From: Semisulcospira habei
Taxonomy: Eukaryota > Mollusca > Gastropoda > Semisulcospiridae
Reading direction: 5' to 3'
Assembly: GCA_036245525.1 (NCBI GenBank)
Contig: BTPG01000002.1
Location: forward strand, 165,356,260-165,420,259
DNA length: 64,000 bases
The stretch's first letter is position 1. The number at the start of each line of letters is the position of its first letter. Positions 23,116 through 36,210 of this stretch are shown piece by piece. The notes beneath the pieces were generated by a model that was given only the letters and a program-made list of their open reading frames with translations, was not told the DNA's origin and did not search any database. Made by a program: the position numbers and the translations under genes.

Positions 23116-24358
23116 ATTGTTCTGAACACGTATTCAACTGGCTCACTGGTGTTCCTCTGTGACAGGGTTTTAGCAATATTAAAAAAGTGTTCATTAAATA
23201 CATCGGCTGTAAGGTGCAGGGCACACTCGTTGATTTGCTAGATTGTCCTTTAGTAAATGTGTTAATCACCTGCCACACGCTGCATATGTCTTTGCCGCCC
23301 GCAATATTTTTTTCAGTACACTGCCTCTGTGCTTTACGTACTAATGATTTAACTATGTTTTGCTGTTTTTTGGACTCGTCAAATTTCTGTTGTTGTTTCA
23401 GTAGATCTCTTAGTTTCATCGCAGTTTTAATCTCATCCGTCAGCCACTCAGGCACAATGGGGTGTTTAACACGCTTAGTGCGCCTCGGGGCATGTCTGTC
23501 AAGAACACCGACGAACAACTTATACCAGTGGGACAGCGCTACATTGGGGTCGTTATAGGTGTACACATCGGAAAATGGTGTTTGGGAGAGGTCATGCAAA
23601 AAGTCAACTTGGTTAAATTTTTTGAATGATCTGTAGAGAATGGTTATATTCTCCTTATGAGGTTTCTTTGGCAACTTCGCAGATAATGAAAAGCAAATAG
23701 GAAAATGATCACTGACAGAGATGCTGGGTACATAGACATTGCTAAGGGCACTGTCGTTGGTTATATAAACATGGTCAATTAATGTGGATGAAGTAGCAGT
23801 GACCCTGGTGGGTGACTGAACTACTTGTGTAAGGCTTAAGAACGTTATCATGGATCTCCATGACGTGTTGCCAGGTTTCAATAAATCAACATTAAAATCA
23901 CCGAGTATATGTATATCACCCTTAGAGTTTTTTACTTTGTCAACCATTACAACAAAATCATCTTGCCAGGACACTGTAGCTGCGGGGTTTCTATAAATAA
24001 AACATACGAAGGTCGGGGTTGACTTGTCGGTTGCTTTTATTTCAAGCCGCAGATTCCAGGTCACATCGTCGTGTTACGTTGTTAGCAATAGTATTGCAAT
24101 AGTATTGTGAACATAAACACAAATGCCAGTATGACCAGGCGCTGAAGCATATCGCCTATGAATGAAGAAATTTTGTATGGTGATAGCTTGGTTACTTATA
24201 TTCTCTGTCAACCTACTTTCTGTAAAGCCAAATATATGATATGGGGAGGGTTGGTTGAGTAGTACTGTATGACGTCTGATACTTTACTGCAAAGGTGATA
24301 TACATTGAGGTGGCCTAGTCTAAGCAAATGATCGCTGACACTAGTAGACATGTCAGGT
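23116..24358 (-). pseudogene. Jockey-like LINE endonuclease and linker
   Basis: The main frame (24,064-23,119) has the second half of an exonuclease-endonuclease-phosphatase domain: 'TFVCFIYRNPAATVSWQDDF', 'IHILGDFNVDLL', 'STLIDHVYIT' and the catalytic 'VSDHFPICF' His-containing box. A linker with 'YRSFKKFNQVDF', 'RHAPRRTKRVKHPIVPEWLT' and 'QQNIVKSLVRKAQRQC' leads toward RT. The first half (24,358-24,065) is present but shifted and stopped ('HLNVYHLCSKVSDVI', 'HRRYASAPGHTGICVYVHN'). The endonuclease nicks target DNA in LINE retrotransposition. Confidence 0.8.
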
Positions 24359-25020
24359 AACTTCACAACCAAATACTAGTTTCAAATATACTAACAAACT
24401 AAATGACAGCTTAAACAACAATAAGAAAGTGTCACTATGTGGCATGCAGATCAGTGGTCAAAACACAGCACTGACACATGCACGAATGATAAGAAAACGA
24501 ATAAAAAGCAAGCGGATCATAGATGTAAATGCAAATAGTCTGCAGATATATAGGTCTCTGCGTATGCAACGTACCATTGCTAAAAACAAACGCGATGAAG
24601 CGTACCAGAGTAATCTTTTTCTATTTGCTACCGACACAGTCAGTGATAAGAATCACTTTAATAGCGACTAAGTTGTGCACTCCTGTTCAATACACAAGCT
24701 AACATAGTTTGTAAAGTCACAGAGCGCTGCAATTGTCATATATGCGCATTCCGATGAGAATTGCACGCGGGTGTGTCTATCCACACTGACCACTAAGAAG
24801 TCATCACACACTGATCAGTCATCAGGGGTCAAGTGCTAAATCCTGAACCTCTTAGTAACAGGATTATGTTGTGCGATTGTATCGCGAATAATCATCGCAC
24901 AAAGAGGCGCACGCACTGGGTGTCACTGATCCATTACGGTCTATCGTGCAACAAATACGAACTAAACGTAGTTGAGACTCCGTCGTGACGTCACACATTA
25001 GACACGCTAGCTAAGTCAGA
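24359..25020. other. Spacer between two LINEs
   Basis: I see no conserved protein. The 80-codon frame at 24,429-24,671 has no family motif and lies just upstream of the 5' part of the next LINE. Confidence 0.45.
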
Positions 25021-25023
25021 AAA

Positions 25024-27342
25024 ATGTACATGAATCTATATCGTGCAGTAAGTCACCGATTTCTCAGGTACAGATTGAGTTTAAAAACCACTTTGAGTAT
25101 GGCGTCAATTTTGAAGGATATAGACTTGATAGCGGTTCTACGTCGCAATCAAAACTACACGCGTTTCACAGTTACGACAGCAATAGAGTTCTGTAGTACT
25201 AATCAATTGATAATCATGAATTTGAGCATTTGGATGACATCAGTCTTGTATCAATAATCTCATTTCTTGACGTGTTTTGGTGTAATGTCAGAGATTCGTA
25301 CGTCGCTGTTCCGATGCCGCCTCTAGGACGATCTGATCATAACTTGGTTAAACTCGTGCCACGGTATACACCACGCGTACAACGCGAGCCGCCGCTTACC
25401 AGGACAGTACAGAAGTGGTCCACAGCAGCTAAAGATGCCCTGAAAGGTTGCTTTGACTGCACCGAGTGGAATGTTTTTTACGGACACTACAAGCGACGTT
25501 GCCGAGCTGGCTAACACAGTTTGCAGCTACATAAATTTCTGCGTAGACAGTGGTTACCCTGAACTGTTAAAATCTATTCCAACAACAAACCTTGGGTCAC
25601 GAAGCACATCAAGGATGTCTTAAACAGAAAGAAGAAAGCTTTTGAAGACAAGAACAAAGAACAGTTACGGACAGTACAAAAGGAACTGAAAAGGGAGCTT
25701 AGGAAGGGGAAGGAAGCATATCGAAAAAAGATAGAAAAACAGTTTGAGACTGGTAACATGAAACGGGTGTGGGAGGGTATGAATCTGATGGATGGGAACA
25801 AGAAGCAAAAATCTGTTCCGGTTTTGAGCAAAACTACGGACTATGCCAACGACTTAAATCAGCTCTATGCAAGATTTGATTGTCATGATTTTGAGCAAGG
25901 AAATGCTAGTTAGTGGACCTAAACACATGCAAAGTGAAGTGTTTGTGGTGACCGAGGAGGAGGTGCTTAGCATACTTAAACATACCAACCCAAACAAAGT
26001 GGCTGGGCCAGATGGTGTTAGATCAAATATGTTAAAATTATGTGCTGAACAACTGTACCGAATTCTTTGCTATATTTATAACATGTCACTTCCCCAGTGT
26101 GTCGTTCCCTGTTCGTGGAAGACCTCTTGTATTGTCCCCGTGCCAAAAAAGCAAACTCTATCTGTGATGAATGATTTAAGACCAGTTGCTCTTACCTCGT
26201 GTGTCATGAAGGTTTTTGAGAGGGCTGTTCTTTCACATTTTCAAATACAGGTTTCAGATTTTATGGATCCCTTTCAGTTTGCTTACAGAAGGCAAAGAGG
26301 TGTTGATGATGCCATTTTGCATGTTGTAAACAACATCTACTCTCATTTAGAAAAACTAGGAGCCTCCATTCGACTGATGTTCTATGATTTTCGTCTGCTT
26401 TTAACACCATTCAGCCACACATACTCGCTTCCAAACTAGTTCACATGAACATAAATGCCTCTACCATTCTTTGGGTTTTGGACTATCTCACAAACCGCCC
26501 ACAGTATGTCAGAATTAGTTCGGATCTAATCTCATGTACTTTTTACCAACACCGGTGCACCACAAGGGACTGTCCTGTCGCCTTTTTTGTTTTCTTTGTA
26601 CACAGCAGACTGTAGAGCCACTCATGGGGACTGTGTCATGGACAAATACGCTGACGACACGGCACTGACAGGTCGGATTACAGATGAGGACGACAGACAC
26701 TATCGACAGGAGATCGATGACTTTGTAGAGTGGTGCGATAGAAACTATCTTGAATTACATGTTGGCAAAACAAAAGAGATGGTCATAGATTTCAGGAATA
26801 ACAAACAGGATCCCGGTCCTGTTGTCATCAAGGGAACAGAACTTGAGCGTATAGAGTCCTACAAGTATTTAGGTGTTCTTTTTGACAACGCACTCAACTG
26901 GAAACAAAACACAGATGCTATTGTTAAAACAACGCATACCCGTCTTTACTGTTTGAGAAAGCTCAGATCATTTCATGTAAGCACTCAGCTTTTACAGATG
27001 TTTTACTGCTCCAGGATTGTTAGCATTCTCACTTTTGGACTGACGAGCTGGGGTAGACATTTATGTAAAAGAGATCAAGATCGCCTTAACAAAGTAATCC
27101 GGAAAGGGGCCGGGGTGATTGGTAGGCCACAGGATAATTTGGACACATTGTACAACAGACGGATTACGAACAAACTGGCTGATATTCTTGAAGACAAAAC
27201 ACATCCACTTAAATATGAATTTGACAGCAGACGTATCGAACGAAGTGGCAGACATCGAGTACCCAAAAGTCGTACATCACGTTACGCCAACTCTTTTGTC
27301 CCTCAGGCTGTTACCCTTTTCAACAGTAATATCAGTAGATAG
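25024..27342 (+). mobile_element. CR1/L2-like LINE, 5'-truncated and frameshifted
   Basis: The endonuclease end is visible at 25,230-25,350 ('MPPLGRSDHNLVKLVP', with the SDH catalytic box). A Lys/Glu-rich linker continues in shifting frames to about 25,860. RT follows: 'NPNKVAGPDGVRSNMLKLCA', 'VPVPKKQTLSVMNDLRPVAL', 'FQFAYRRQRGVDDAI' (25,940-26,330), a damaged stretch at 26,390-26,590, then 'DKYADDTALTG' with intact catalytic Asp pair, 'LELHVGKTKEMVIDFR', 'YKYLGVLFDNALNW' and the C-terminal 'HPLKYEFDSRR' and 'RYANSFVPQAVTLFN' (26,587-27,342). The last part is homologous to the fragments at 375-932 and 2,492-2,735. Confidence 0.85.
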
Positions 27343-27491
27343 TGTCGGTCAACATTCTTCAGTTTTTTAGCCCTTTCAGTATTTAAAAAAAAAATAATTA
27401 AAAAAATAATTATGCCAAGAGTGTTACAAAGGTAACAATACGTCTGTTACAGTTCATTTCTTTAATTGCGAGTTATGGGTTATTTTATAAG

Positions 27492-27650
27492 TTATTGGTC
27501 GGAGGGGTTCGCTACACGGACCTTTGTAGGCCTGAGGGAGGTCAAAGAAATCATTGTACCCCGAAGGCCGAAGGCCTGAGGGGTACAATGATTCCTTTGA
27601 CCTCCCTCAGGCCTACAAAGGTCCGTGTAGCGAACCCCTCCGACCAATAA
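27492..27650. repeat. 71 bp arm perfect-type hairpin (foldback)
   Basis: The arms 27492-27562 and 27580-27650 are inverted complements with about one or two mismatches, around a 17-base spacer (GAAGGCCGAAGGCCTGA) that is itself partly palindromic. The outer ends read TTATTGGTCGGAGGGG. No coding content. It resembles a small foldback or MITE-like unit. Confidence 0.9.
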
Positions 27651-28800
27651 CGTATTTGTTTTCCTTCCTCCGTTTATTGTTTAGAAAAAATCCAGTTTAT
27701 GAAGACGGCCGCTTCTGTGGCGGATAGGTGACGCCATTGAATATACATGTTCTGCCGGGGATTCCCAGTCTTTACGAGACAGACTGTGACGTAGCATGTC
27801 TATTCCGTGAGAAGCGCAAGTTTCGCGAGTAAAAAGCTAATCTTGGCTTGTGTACAGAATGATTCAAGCTGCAATGTCTACAAAAGGTCGTTAAAGTATG
27901 ACAGTGATAGTGCTTCTTGACTGCTGTGTGATTCAGAAAAATTAAGAACTTTTTGATGAAGCGATCGGCATTTGACCATGTGACAGCTTGTGCACGTTAG
28001 CATGGTGCCTTGCCGTGCATTTAGATTCAAGATGACTCAAGGGATTCTTCGAGTGTGCAGCAGATTGTCGTTGTGGCATTGTGTTTGGATATCTGGAAAA
28101 AGGAATACCCCAAAACGCTCGTTGTTAACAGCAGGACTAGTGCCGAGATAGATTTTAAGGTAAGATTTTATTTTACAGCGTTGACATGATGTCAGATAGT
28201 CTTCGAAAATTCATGAGATGTTTTTCTTCAGATAGTTCCGTATTGAGTGACGTGAAGAGAGAACTTTGGCAATTATCATGCTTTGTGTATATAGCGTTAC
28301 TGGGTGTGTATTTTCGTTTTAGTTCTTGAATTTGTTGCTCTGTGCTTTGGTGAAATTGTGGCATGTTGGTGGCTGAGCAGACGACAATGTGCTGCCGGTT
28401 TGCAAGGATTGGTTAAAAAAAACCTCGGAAGCTATTTTTGTTTCGTGGTTTCCCAAACTTTGAAAATGTCTCGGTGCATGGCGATGAGATGGATTTGGCG
28501 AAGGCTTTTGCTGTTTGCGCTGTGTAATTAGTGGTGAAATATTGTTCAAGTTGGCTCCTCACGTCGTAAAAAATAAGGCAGATGATGTGTATTACGTCAA
28601 ATAGGACTACTTTAGTGCGTTTTTTTCTGCTATTTTGTCGAACCGAGTTGCTGTCAAGACTCGAAAACGAGGTCCTAACGCGTCATCGAGAGGGCTATAA
28701 AACGTCCGCCATTTTTCGCTACAGTGGTTTTTATATCACGGTCACATGGTACAGTTTGCGCTAAAGTGACTGGTCGTGTGACGTAGGGAGGAAAACAAAA
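27651..28800. other. Non-coding stretch upstream of a LINE tail
   Basis: No family-level protein signature on either strand. Part of it may be the 3' UTR of the + strand element that ends at about 28,900. Confidence 0.45.
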
Positions 28801-28900
28801 TTATTTATATGAGTGAATGATGATGCCATGTGTTGTATGGGCAGACAGTGAATTTCCCCGTGAGGGATTAATAAAGTATTATTGTATTGTATTGTATTTG
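28801..28900 (+). repeat. LINE/SINE 3' tail (CR1/L2-type)
   Basis: 'GTGAATTTCCCCGTGAGGGA' followed by TTAATAAAGTATT and a (TTGTA)n tail is the conserved 3' terminus shared by many CR1/L2-type LINEs and their SINEs. It marks a + strand 5'-truncated insertion whose 3' end is at about 28,900, adjoining the minus-strand LINE ORF1 region. Confidence 0.7.
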
Positions 28901-29259
28901 GGTTGATATATGACAGGAACAATAGTCCGACCCGGAGCCAGGACGGCAGCCCGTGCCGGCGCAACCCGAGGGTCTCCCACAACCCTCCCCGGTCAGTGCC
29001 AAAGAAGGTTGTGGAAAACAATCAAAAAACGCACACCAGCAAGAACCATCCAGGCAACGGGTCGGAATGTGGCGCCCATCAGACATCAATCTTCTGTCAT
29101 ATAATGAGAATTAACTAAACTGTTTGCACGCGGTGTACACTGTCTAACAGTGAAAAAAAGTTGCGCAATTTGCATCACTAAGTCAATGGGAATCTGGTTG
29201 TCTCGACTAGCAGCGGGGGCCCAGGCATTAGCAGCTGAGGTCTGTGCCTTTCCGGCAGA

Positions 29260-31560
29260 TCAAGTCACAAGAGGCGGAAAGTCAGTTGTCTGGAACATCA
29301 GTGACTGCTGCTCAGCCTGGCCTCGTGGGTTCGGGGGCGAAGGGTCGACAGGCTGCTGGCCGAGTTTCGGCGGCACTGGCTGACGGGGCCGAGTCAACTC
29401 TGAGTTGTTAACCTGAGCCGGTCGCACCCCGTGGCCCTGACATGCCAGGCGGGCCTGGCGCCCTCCAGTCATGTCAGAACCATGGGGTTTGCGAGCCTGG
29501 TAACCGGGCGCAGAGTTGAAGTTGGCATGGTCTCGTGGAGCTACGAAGGGCCGGTATTCACCGTAGCGTATATTGAGGGCCAGACGTTTGGTGCCCTCAG
29601 CGCTGGAGGGTGGGGGGGGGGGGGGGGGGGGGGTGGGGGGGGGGGGGGCGTGATTCTTGGTCAGAAAGGTGGCGGTGTGGTCCACGATGGCGATGTCAGC
29701 CTTCCTGCAGGCCGCGTGGAGGTTGTCATTGGATTTAGCGGCGGATGCAAACAGGGGGTGGCGTTGACCAAAGGGCGGCATGATAGTGGACGCCTGTAGA
29801 GTGGCCTGCGGGAACGGCTTAGTGGCCAGCAGATCGATGAGCTGCAGCCACGTGTTGCATGAGACCGGAGCATTCATTTTGCGGCAGCTGTTAATTCCGA
29901 CATGAAAGGTGACGTGGTGTACATGTCGGACACGCTGGCGGGTGTCAAGCCACTTGATGAGGTCGCTGACAGACAGACCTGACACCGCCATGTTCTGAAC
30001 TGTAAAATCCGGAGTTGACATTTTCCGGTCATCGATGAACCTGATGACTGAGTCGCCGAGGAGTAGAGCGTGCGACTGCGGGTTCACCTTTGCTTGGCAC
30101 AGCTTTTCATAAGGTGGCAGCAGCTTGGCGGTGTTGGTGTTCACGGCGTTGGAAGAACCGGGAGTAGAGATGTCAGATTTGAGGTCAGGGTCACGCACGG
30201 CCCTGCTGTCACTTATCTGTGTGTCGAGGGGAGCGAAGCGGTTGTGGGTTTCGATGCTGAACGATTAGTGACGAGGCACATAATTATCATGATGTTGAGT
30301 GTGCAGGGGGCTAACAGACTGGCGAGAATTAGGGTCTGGGGTTTTCACTGAGTGATTGCTGGCGGGAGACGGGGTAGCCGTGGGAGCGGGGTAGGGCGAC
30401 GTGGAGGCTAGGGCTGTTTTAACTGTTTCTTGGGAAGGTGTTGCCTGGCCAAGTGCTCCTGTTTGTTTTTTCAGGGTACCGGTCACGGCGCGCTGTGTGT
30501 CTCTGGCAGCAGCAAGTTTGAAACCTGTTTGGTGATGGCTTCCTCCTCCACTGTAAGTTTATGTAAATCAGCGCACGTTGACTGTTCAACCCTGGTCAGG
30601 TCTTTTTCCACAACAGAAAGTCCATGTTTCCTCTTAACCTCGTTGTCTTGCACTTGGGCTTCAAGAGCGCTTGGTTGTTGTTGCAGAGTGACACAGTGCG
30701 CCTTGACATTTGCCAGTTCGGTCTTCACTGAAGAGAGTTCCGACTGGAGTTCTTTGATGTTAACCGCCGAAGCCTCCAATTTCTGCTGAAACTGACACAG
30801 GGGAGCTGGCAGGGTCCCTAACTGGGCGAGGGCCGGGGAGGGGTTGTTGGAGAGGTAGCGAGGTAACGGCAATCGGTGGGAAGGCAGATTTTCTCGTCGT
30901 CTGATTGGGTCGAGAGATAGGTGGTGGGAGAGTGGTGGTCAGGTCGGGAGGACGGAGAGTGACAGTTGGGCGTGGCCTGATCCTGCCCAGTAGAGTTGTC
31001 ACTGTTAGCAGCGGTGGCTCCACCAACCTCTGAGCAGCTGAGCGTGACGGGCGGGTCATGGTGGGCGGGATCAGCCGGTGGGCTGGGTGGGGATGTGGTC
31101 ACGTCCAAGGGTGGTGTGGTGCTGGTTAGATCACTGTTGAGTGGAATTGAGGGATTAGTGTCCTGAAGAGACTCGTCAGCTGTGCCGGGGGAGGGAGGTG
31201 GCAGCGCCAGCTGACCGACAGGGGGTGGTAGGGATGAAGATTGCTGGGTAGACATCTTTTCAAAACCGTCTTTAAGCGGTTCAATCTCCGTGTCTATCCA
31301 GTCATGGCAGCGTGCTCCCGGGGCCCTGATAAGACAAGTGGTATAGAAAACAGTGATGACAACGACGAGTTTCTTGCCTGAACTCCTATAGACTCGTACT
31401 AGTGTACTGTGTAGAGCATCATGGTACGGGGGAAAGAGGGGGGAGTCTACTTCTTCTTTGTTACTGTCCTGGTCGATCCATTCGGCTCTGTGGCCAGGGG
31501 GCAGGGGGTGTTTGACGTACCTTTCATGCAGGGCTAATCTCCACAAGAAGACAAGGGTTC
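29260..31560 (-). pseudogene. LINE ORF1 with SGNH-esterase domain
   Basis: Three overlapping minus-strand frames make one ORF1-type protein. The N-terminal block (31,546-31,250) has 'HERYVKHPLPPGHRAEWID' and 'GARCHDWIDTEIEPLKDGF', then a Pro/Ser/Thr-rich region. A coiled coil follows (30,770-30,560, 'ELQSELSSVKTELANVKAHC'). The C-terminal 312-codon frame (30,198-29,260) carries an SGNH hydrolase: 'HALLLGDSVIRFID' (GDS block with the Ser), 'HHVTFHVGINSC' (Gly-x-Asn block) and 'SSAEGTKRLALNIR' near the C-terminus. CR1-like ORF1 proteins often pair a coiled coil with such an esterase. A Pro-tract encoded by a C/G run at 29,610-29,650 replaces the segment where the catalytic His-containing end is expected. 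No ORF2 follows. Confidence 0.75.
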
Positions 31561-33784
31561 AGTGTGTCTCAAAGTTCTTTTGTATCGGGTCCTCAGTTGC
31601 GTTTATCTTTTGAAGTGTAGAACTGCATGGGGTCTTGGCGACGGCGCGTGTGATGCGGGGGGTTGGACATGGTGGGAGGCACGTTCAGGTGAGGGGTGAA
31701 GGGGTGATGTCATCACTAAGCTCGTCAAACAGGGAGATGCCAAGATGTTTGCCGACACCTGCTGACTAGCCCCATGGGCGCCAAGGCGAGCCGAGAAGAG
31801 GACAAGCCATCCTCTGTCAAAGTACGAGGGTGCTAAGGCAAAGAGGATTAGACCTAGTGGCCAGCGGGGCGGCACTCAGGCGTAAGGAGAGGGATGATCT
31901 CTCGGCCCACCCAAAAAGAGGGTCGGGGAGAAGGGGGTGGGGGGGGGGGGGAGGAGGGTGATGAGAGCGACGGGAAAAGTCACAGGTGCCAGGTGTGCAG
32001 ACTGGCTGGCGCCAGCTACTCAGTCAACACAGAAACACTGCTTCATGGCTTGAAAAGTGCTGCTGCCTAATATATAGTTGAGTTCAGTTGAGATTATAAA
32101 TCATACGAAAATTGCGATATATAAAGTCTCTCAAAAATACCTGGAAAAGTATAGCTAGGTATAGATATAATAAACTTTATCTCTCACTCACCTGAATCTC
32201 CCTGTGTCGATCCATGGCCATTATAACTGGTAAATCCCTCTGGCTAAATCACAATTTAAGATTGCTCTACTGACATTGTTAGCTAACCTACACACTTCTT
32301 CGTAATATTCCACCGCGCATGCGCAAAATATGCTAATGTTGTAGGCGGAGACCGTCTTTGACCATGCCCCGCGCAGCTACGATACACTGGCGTTGAGCTC
32401 TGGCTTGCAACAATTAAAACTACCTAAATAAATAATTTTGCGATGAACCTTTGCGTTCTTACGATAACCTTGACTGCCACGATGGATTACTGCGATTGTC
32501 GCTTTTACTTAAACTTGTACATAGTGGAATCTTATCATTTTTAACTTGTATATATGGTCCTTTTAACCATTTCTTAAACTTTATTAAAGGATATAGCATA
32601 GTTTTATCAGTTAGGACCCTTGTTTTGTGGGTAAGGTGGCCTTGGTGCCTGACACATAACATAGCGAATGTATGTCGTGTGACCTTGATCACAGACTAAT
32701 AATGTCTTATACAATCTTTTACCCCTCCCCCCCCCCCCCTTTTTTTTTTCACCATGCTTAATTGCTACCCTAGTTGGTCGTGAGGACAGTAAATTGAAAA
32801 TAATGAATGAAACTGGAAAAGTATCAGTGCATCATTAAAATGCTCTTTCAGGGTCCATGTAAAGCAACCAACACACACAGATAAGTCCAGGCAAAGTCAC
32901 AGTAGATGGTACATCCTGCCACTGGGTCGCCCGTCGAGAAAGTTCGCGTTGGAAGAGTCAGCAAGGTAGTAAAGTGTCCACTTCACAAACACAACACAAA
33001 TCACCAGCAGATCCGAGCCAGATCATTATAAATGTATTTTTGGTAAAATGGTGTCTACATCGCACACCACTATGTGATGGCTTGATGTGACCAGCGGTAT
33101 ACCCTTATGACATTTCACAAATCAGTCACGTTTTGTGTTAGCTGTCAGGTGTATTTCGGGCATGTTTAAGCCTTTATTGGCTAAGGGCTGCCTTCATCAG
33201 CGTGCTGACCCATTTGTTTTTGTTGAGTAAAGCTTTGTTGTTAGATTTTTATGGAAGGTTATTTTGTGGTTCATTTTGTATTGTTCAAGAGGATGTACTC
33301 TCACTCACACTATCACTTAAAAATGCTAGTGGAGAGTGGTGGTATGTTCTTTTCATGTCGTGTCCTTAGTTTTGATTGTTGGTGGGCCAATTCCGTGCTT
33401 GTCTGACGGTGTGCCTGGTATCAACAAATTTCAGGGCCTATAGTTTTTTTTCGCTGCCTAGTGTGCCGCTGACCAGAACACTCTTTTCACGTGTGACATC
33501 CGATACGTGTGCTATACCACAGTCACTATTTAGACAGCTTGCGTGGCATTCATACGTGGATACACTATTAATCAAAAGCGATCTTCATTTGATAACGCTG
33601 TGTTGGACACCGTTTGTGACGTTTGATACGAGGTGCTATAACTTCAGCCGCGTTTTACTGCGTTGACACTTTTATTTTTATTCTCTCCGTTTATATTTTG
33701 TTGTATTGTGTTGCACTTCAATTGTGAGAATTAGAATTCAACATGATCCATAATGCTCAGACACACGGAAGCCTTTAAACTGGT
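31561..33784. other. No supported gene; upstream region of a LINE
   Basis: G-rich tract at 31,938-31,953 and C/T runs at 32,727-32,749. No conserved protein is seen. The part nearest 33,784 probably includes the 5' UTR of the + strand Jockey-like LINE that starts coding just after it. Confidence 0.45.
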
Positions 33785-34672
33785 CACTTGAACATCTACC
33801 ATCTTTTTAACAAGGTGGCCGATTTGAATGTTTTTCTAAACTCGTCTGAACCATTCCACCTGTTTGGTCTTAGTGAGACGCGACTTAACTCGGACATAAG
33901 CGATGAAGCCGTTCACATACCTAACTTTAGCATCACTCGACGTGACCCTCGTGTACTTGGTCAAACTGGGCTTGCCGTTTACATCCATAACTCAATCCAA
34001 CATTTAGTAAAAAGGCGCGAGGACTTAGAAACTCCGGAAGTTGAGTGCATTTGGTTGGAATTTAGGGCTCCAAAAAACTAAACCCGTCTTCGGCTTTTGT
34101 TATCGTAACCCAGCACCCAAGTTTGAATGGTACGATGATTTTTTGCATGCAGTAGAAAAAGTTGACTTACCTGTGACGCGTTGCTACTAGGAGACTTTAG
34201 TGACAGATATGTTTAAGCCCCATACCGCATGGGATTGCATCACCACACAAACAGTTTCGGCCCCTACTAGGATCACAAAAACAACCGCAACACTCATCGA
34301 TCACATTTACACCAACCGTCCCCTTAGTGTATTGAATGTTAAGTGTTCCTGACCTCAGCAGTGATCACTTTCCTACTGTGTGTTCATGGTCAACAAAACT
34401 GCCAGTGCATCGTAAGAACGGGCACACAACTATAACGTATCGCTCATTTAAACAGTTTAATCAGTCTGCTTTTCTAGCAGACCTTGAACACCATTTAATG
34501 TCGTTAATAACGAAACTGACCCTGAAAAGGCTCTGGCTGTTTGGTATGGACTCTTTACAAGAGTACTTAACACGCCCCTTTGCGGCAAAAGCGGGTAAAA
34601 AACCACACGTTACCGCCTTGGCTAAACCAAGAAATAATGGAAGCTATGAGATTGAGAAATGACTTAAAGAGA
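33785..34672 (+). pseudogene. Jockey-like LINE endonuclease (5' piece of split copy)
   Basis: The frame at 33,788 reads 'NIYHLFNKVADLNVFLN', 'FHLFGLSETRLNSDISDEAV', 'GQTGLAVYIHNSIQHL' (endonuclease N-terminal half). After a frameshift near 34,080, blocks equivalent to 'DFNVDLL' and 'LIDHIYTNRPLS' follow, then 'LSSDHFPTVCSWSTKLP' and 'TITYRSFKQFNQSAFLADLE' (34,336 onward). It stops at 34,672, exactly at an LTR boundary, in the linker. The same protein resumes at 63,088 on the other side of the LTR element. Confidence 0.8.
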
Positions 34673-36210
34673 TGTAACGCAGGTTTTTTTTCGTGTACTG
34701 AATTAAGTTGTTACGCGTATAAACGTTTATTCTAATAGAATGAGTGTGTGCGTGGGTTTTCTGACAATCAGTATAAAGGTGTGTGTTCTATCTCTGTTTA
34801 CTAGACTCTTTCATCCACCACCACACACGCTTACAAACAAGGACAAATGCCACACAGTTATCTCTCTTTGCCCTCTGTTTCACTATTTCTCATACACTCA
34901 TATCATATACATTAAATCACACAATTCACATCATACAAACAAGTGTTTCACACAAATTAAGTGGCGTATAGGCTATTCATAACTTCAGCGCTCACACATT
35001 CACTCGCTACCGTAGAGGTCGTTGTCTCTCTCTCGAGACGTCACTCGACTCTTTACACTAGTGTCGACACAGTCAAAGATATCACATCGACGATTTGACT
35101 TGACAGATTTCCCGAACGGAATGGTACTAGTCGATGACAGTACTCACAGATTAGAATATTCCTAGGCGTGAAATCATCAACGGCGCTAGGCGACATAGGC
35201 TACACTGAAGGAACACTGCATGTGGTCCTGTAGCTCAAATCTGTAGGCTTACTTCGTCACCGTTGCTGCACGTCTGCACAGGTGATGGTAGACGAAGGAG
35301 AGATGAAGGCGTTGATGATGTCCGTATCCGGTCACGTAGACGATACTTTTAGGACAGCTTCAGCCACATACCAGGGGTTTCCGCTCCGCACCGGCCCGCT
35401 GTACACAACATTTATACACTCGTAAATTTTCGCTCTTATACTTAAAGAGTCTGAATGTGTCTTCGACATATTATTATACTTCAGAGCGCTCTAGATCATT
35501 TCCTTTGTAAAATGTCTTCTCTATGCCACCCTACTACTACAGTCACTATTGTCACAATTCTTATGACAATTCCTATAGCCACTTTAACACTGTGCACACA
35601 TTTTGCGTACCTACACACAATGGATTATGAGCCAAATATTACAATCACAGCTCACCTTCAATTCGTAACATATTACTGCACACATTCATTCATCACTAGG
35701 TATACCTGATTACATACTGAATTACATTCCTATTTCCGTCCCACATTTTCACATAAATGAATACAACATAACATCTTAGTTATAAACTATATCACCTACA
35801 ACAATTACATGACCAAACGAGTATTGACACGAGTCATCGCACTTCCAACATGGGCTCTTCTGCACTCTAATCATAATAATTCATAAAAAAAAACAATACT
35901 TTCCCTTTTCGTATGAATAGCTTTACAGGTCATTATAAATACCGATAATAAAAAGAATACCTGTATTCTATATACGGCTATAGAATTCTCTAGCCATAAT
36001 TCTTTCTCAGAGCACCAACGAACATGTCCGCTCGACTCGGCTGATATGACATCTCTGGCTAGCAATAGTTCCCGATACAACCCTGTCACTCCCACAGGTG
36101 ACACGTGAACATCGCTCACCTCTACATTACCGCACATGAACATTCGGTCCAACTGCTAATGACGTCATACAGTCGTCCGACCGAAACATGCACCAAAGGC
36201 GCTCGTTACA
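34673..36210 (-). repeat. 3' LTR (minus-strand element)
   Basis: 1,538 bp, bounded by TGTAACG and CGTTACA. It matches 61,513-63,087 over the full length with scattered substitutions and small indels; the right copy carries an extra roughly 35-base tandem duplication of a 'CCGGCCCGCTGT' segment near 62,240. ORFs inside both LTRs (for example 35,455-35,709 and 62,330-62,569) are paired LTR sequence, not genes. Confidence 0.95.

Larger units (their letters stand above)
20740..24358 (-). mobile_element. Jockey-like LINE, near full ORF2, interrupted
   Basis: This minus-strand copy runs from the endonuclease start (about 24,358) to the ORF2 C-terminus and 3' end near 20,740. It belongs to the same family as the + strand copy at 33,785-34,672 and 63,088-64,000: the endonuclease opening 'HLNVYHL', the linker, and 'PLPKSKDLSDASESYKPISI' in RT all match. 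It is broken by frameshifts and by a 0.58 kb insertion at about 22,535-23,115. Confidence 0.8.
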
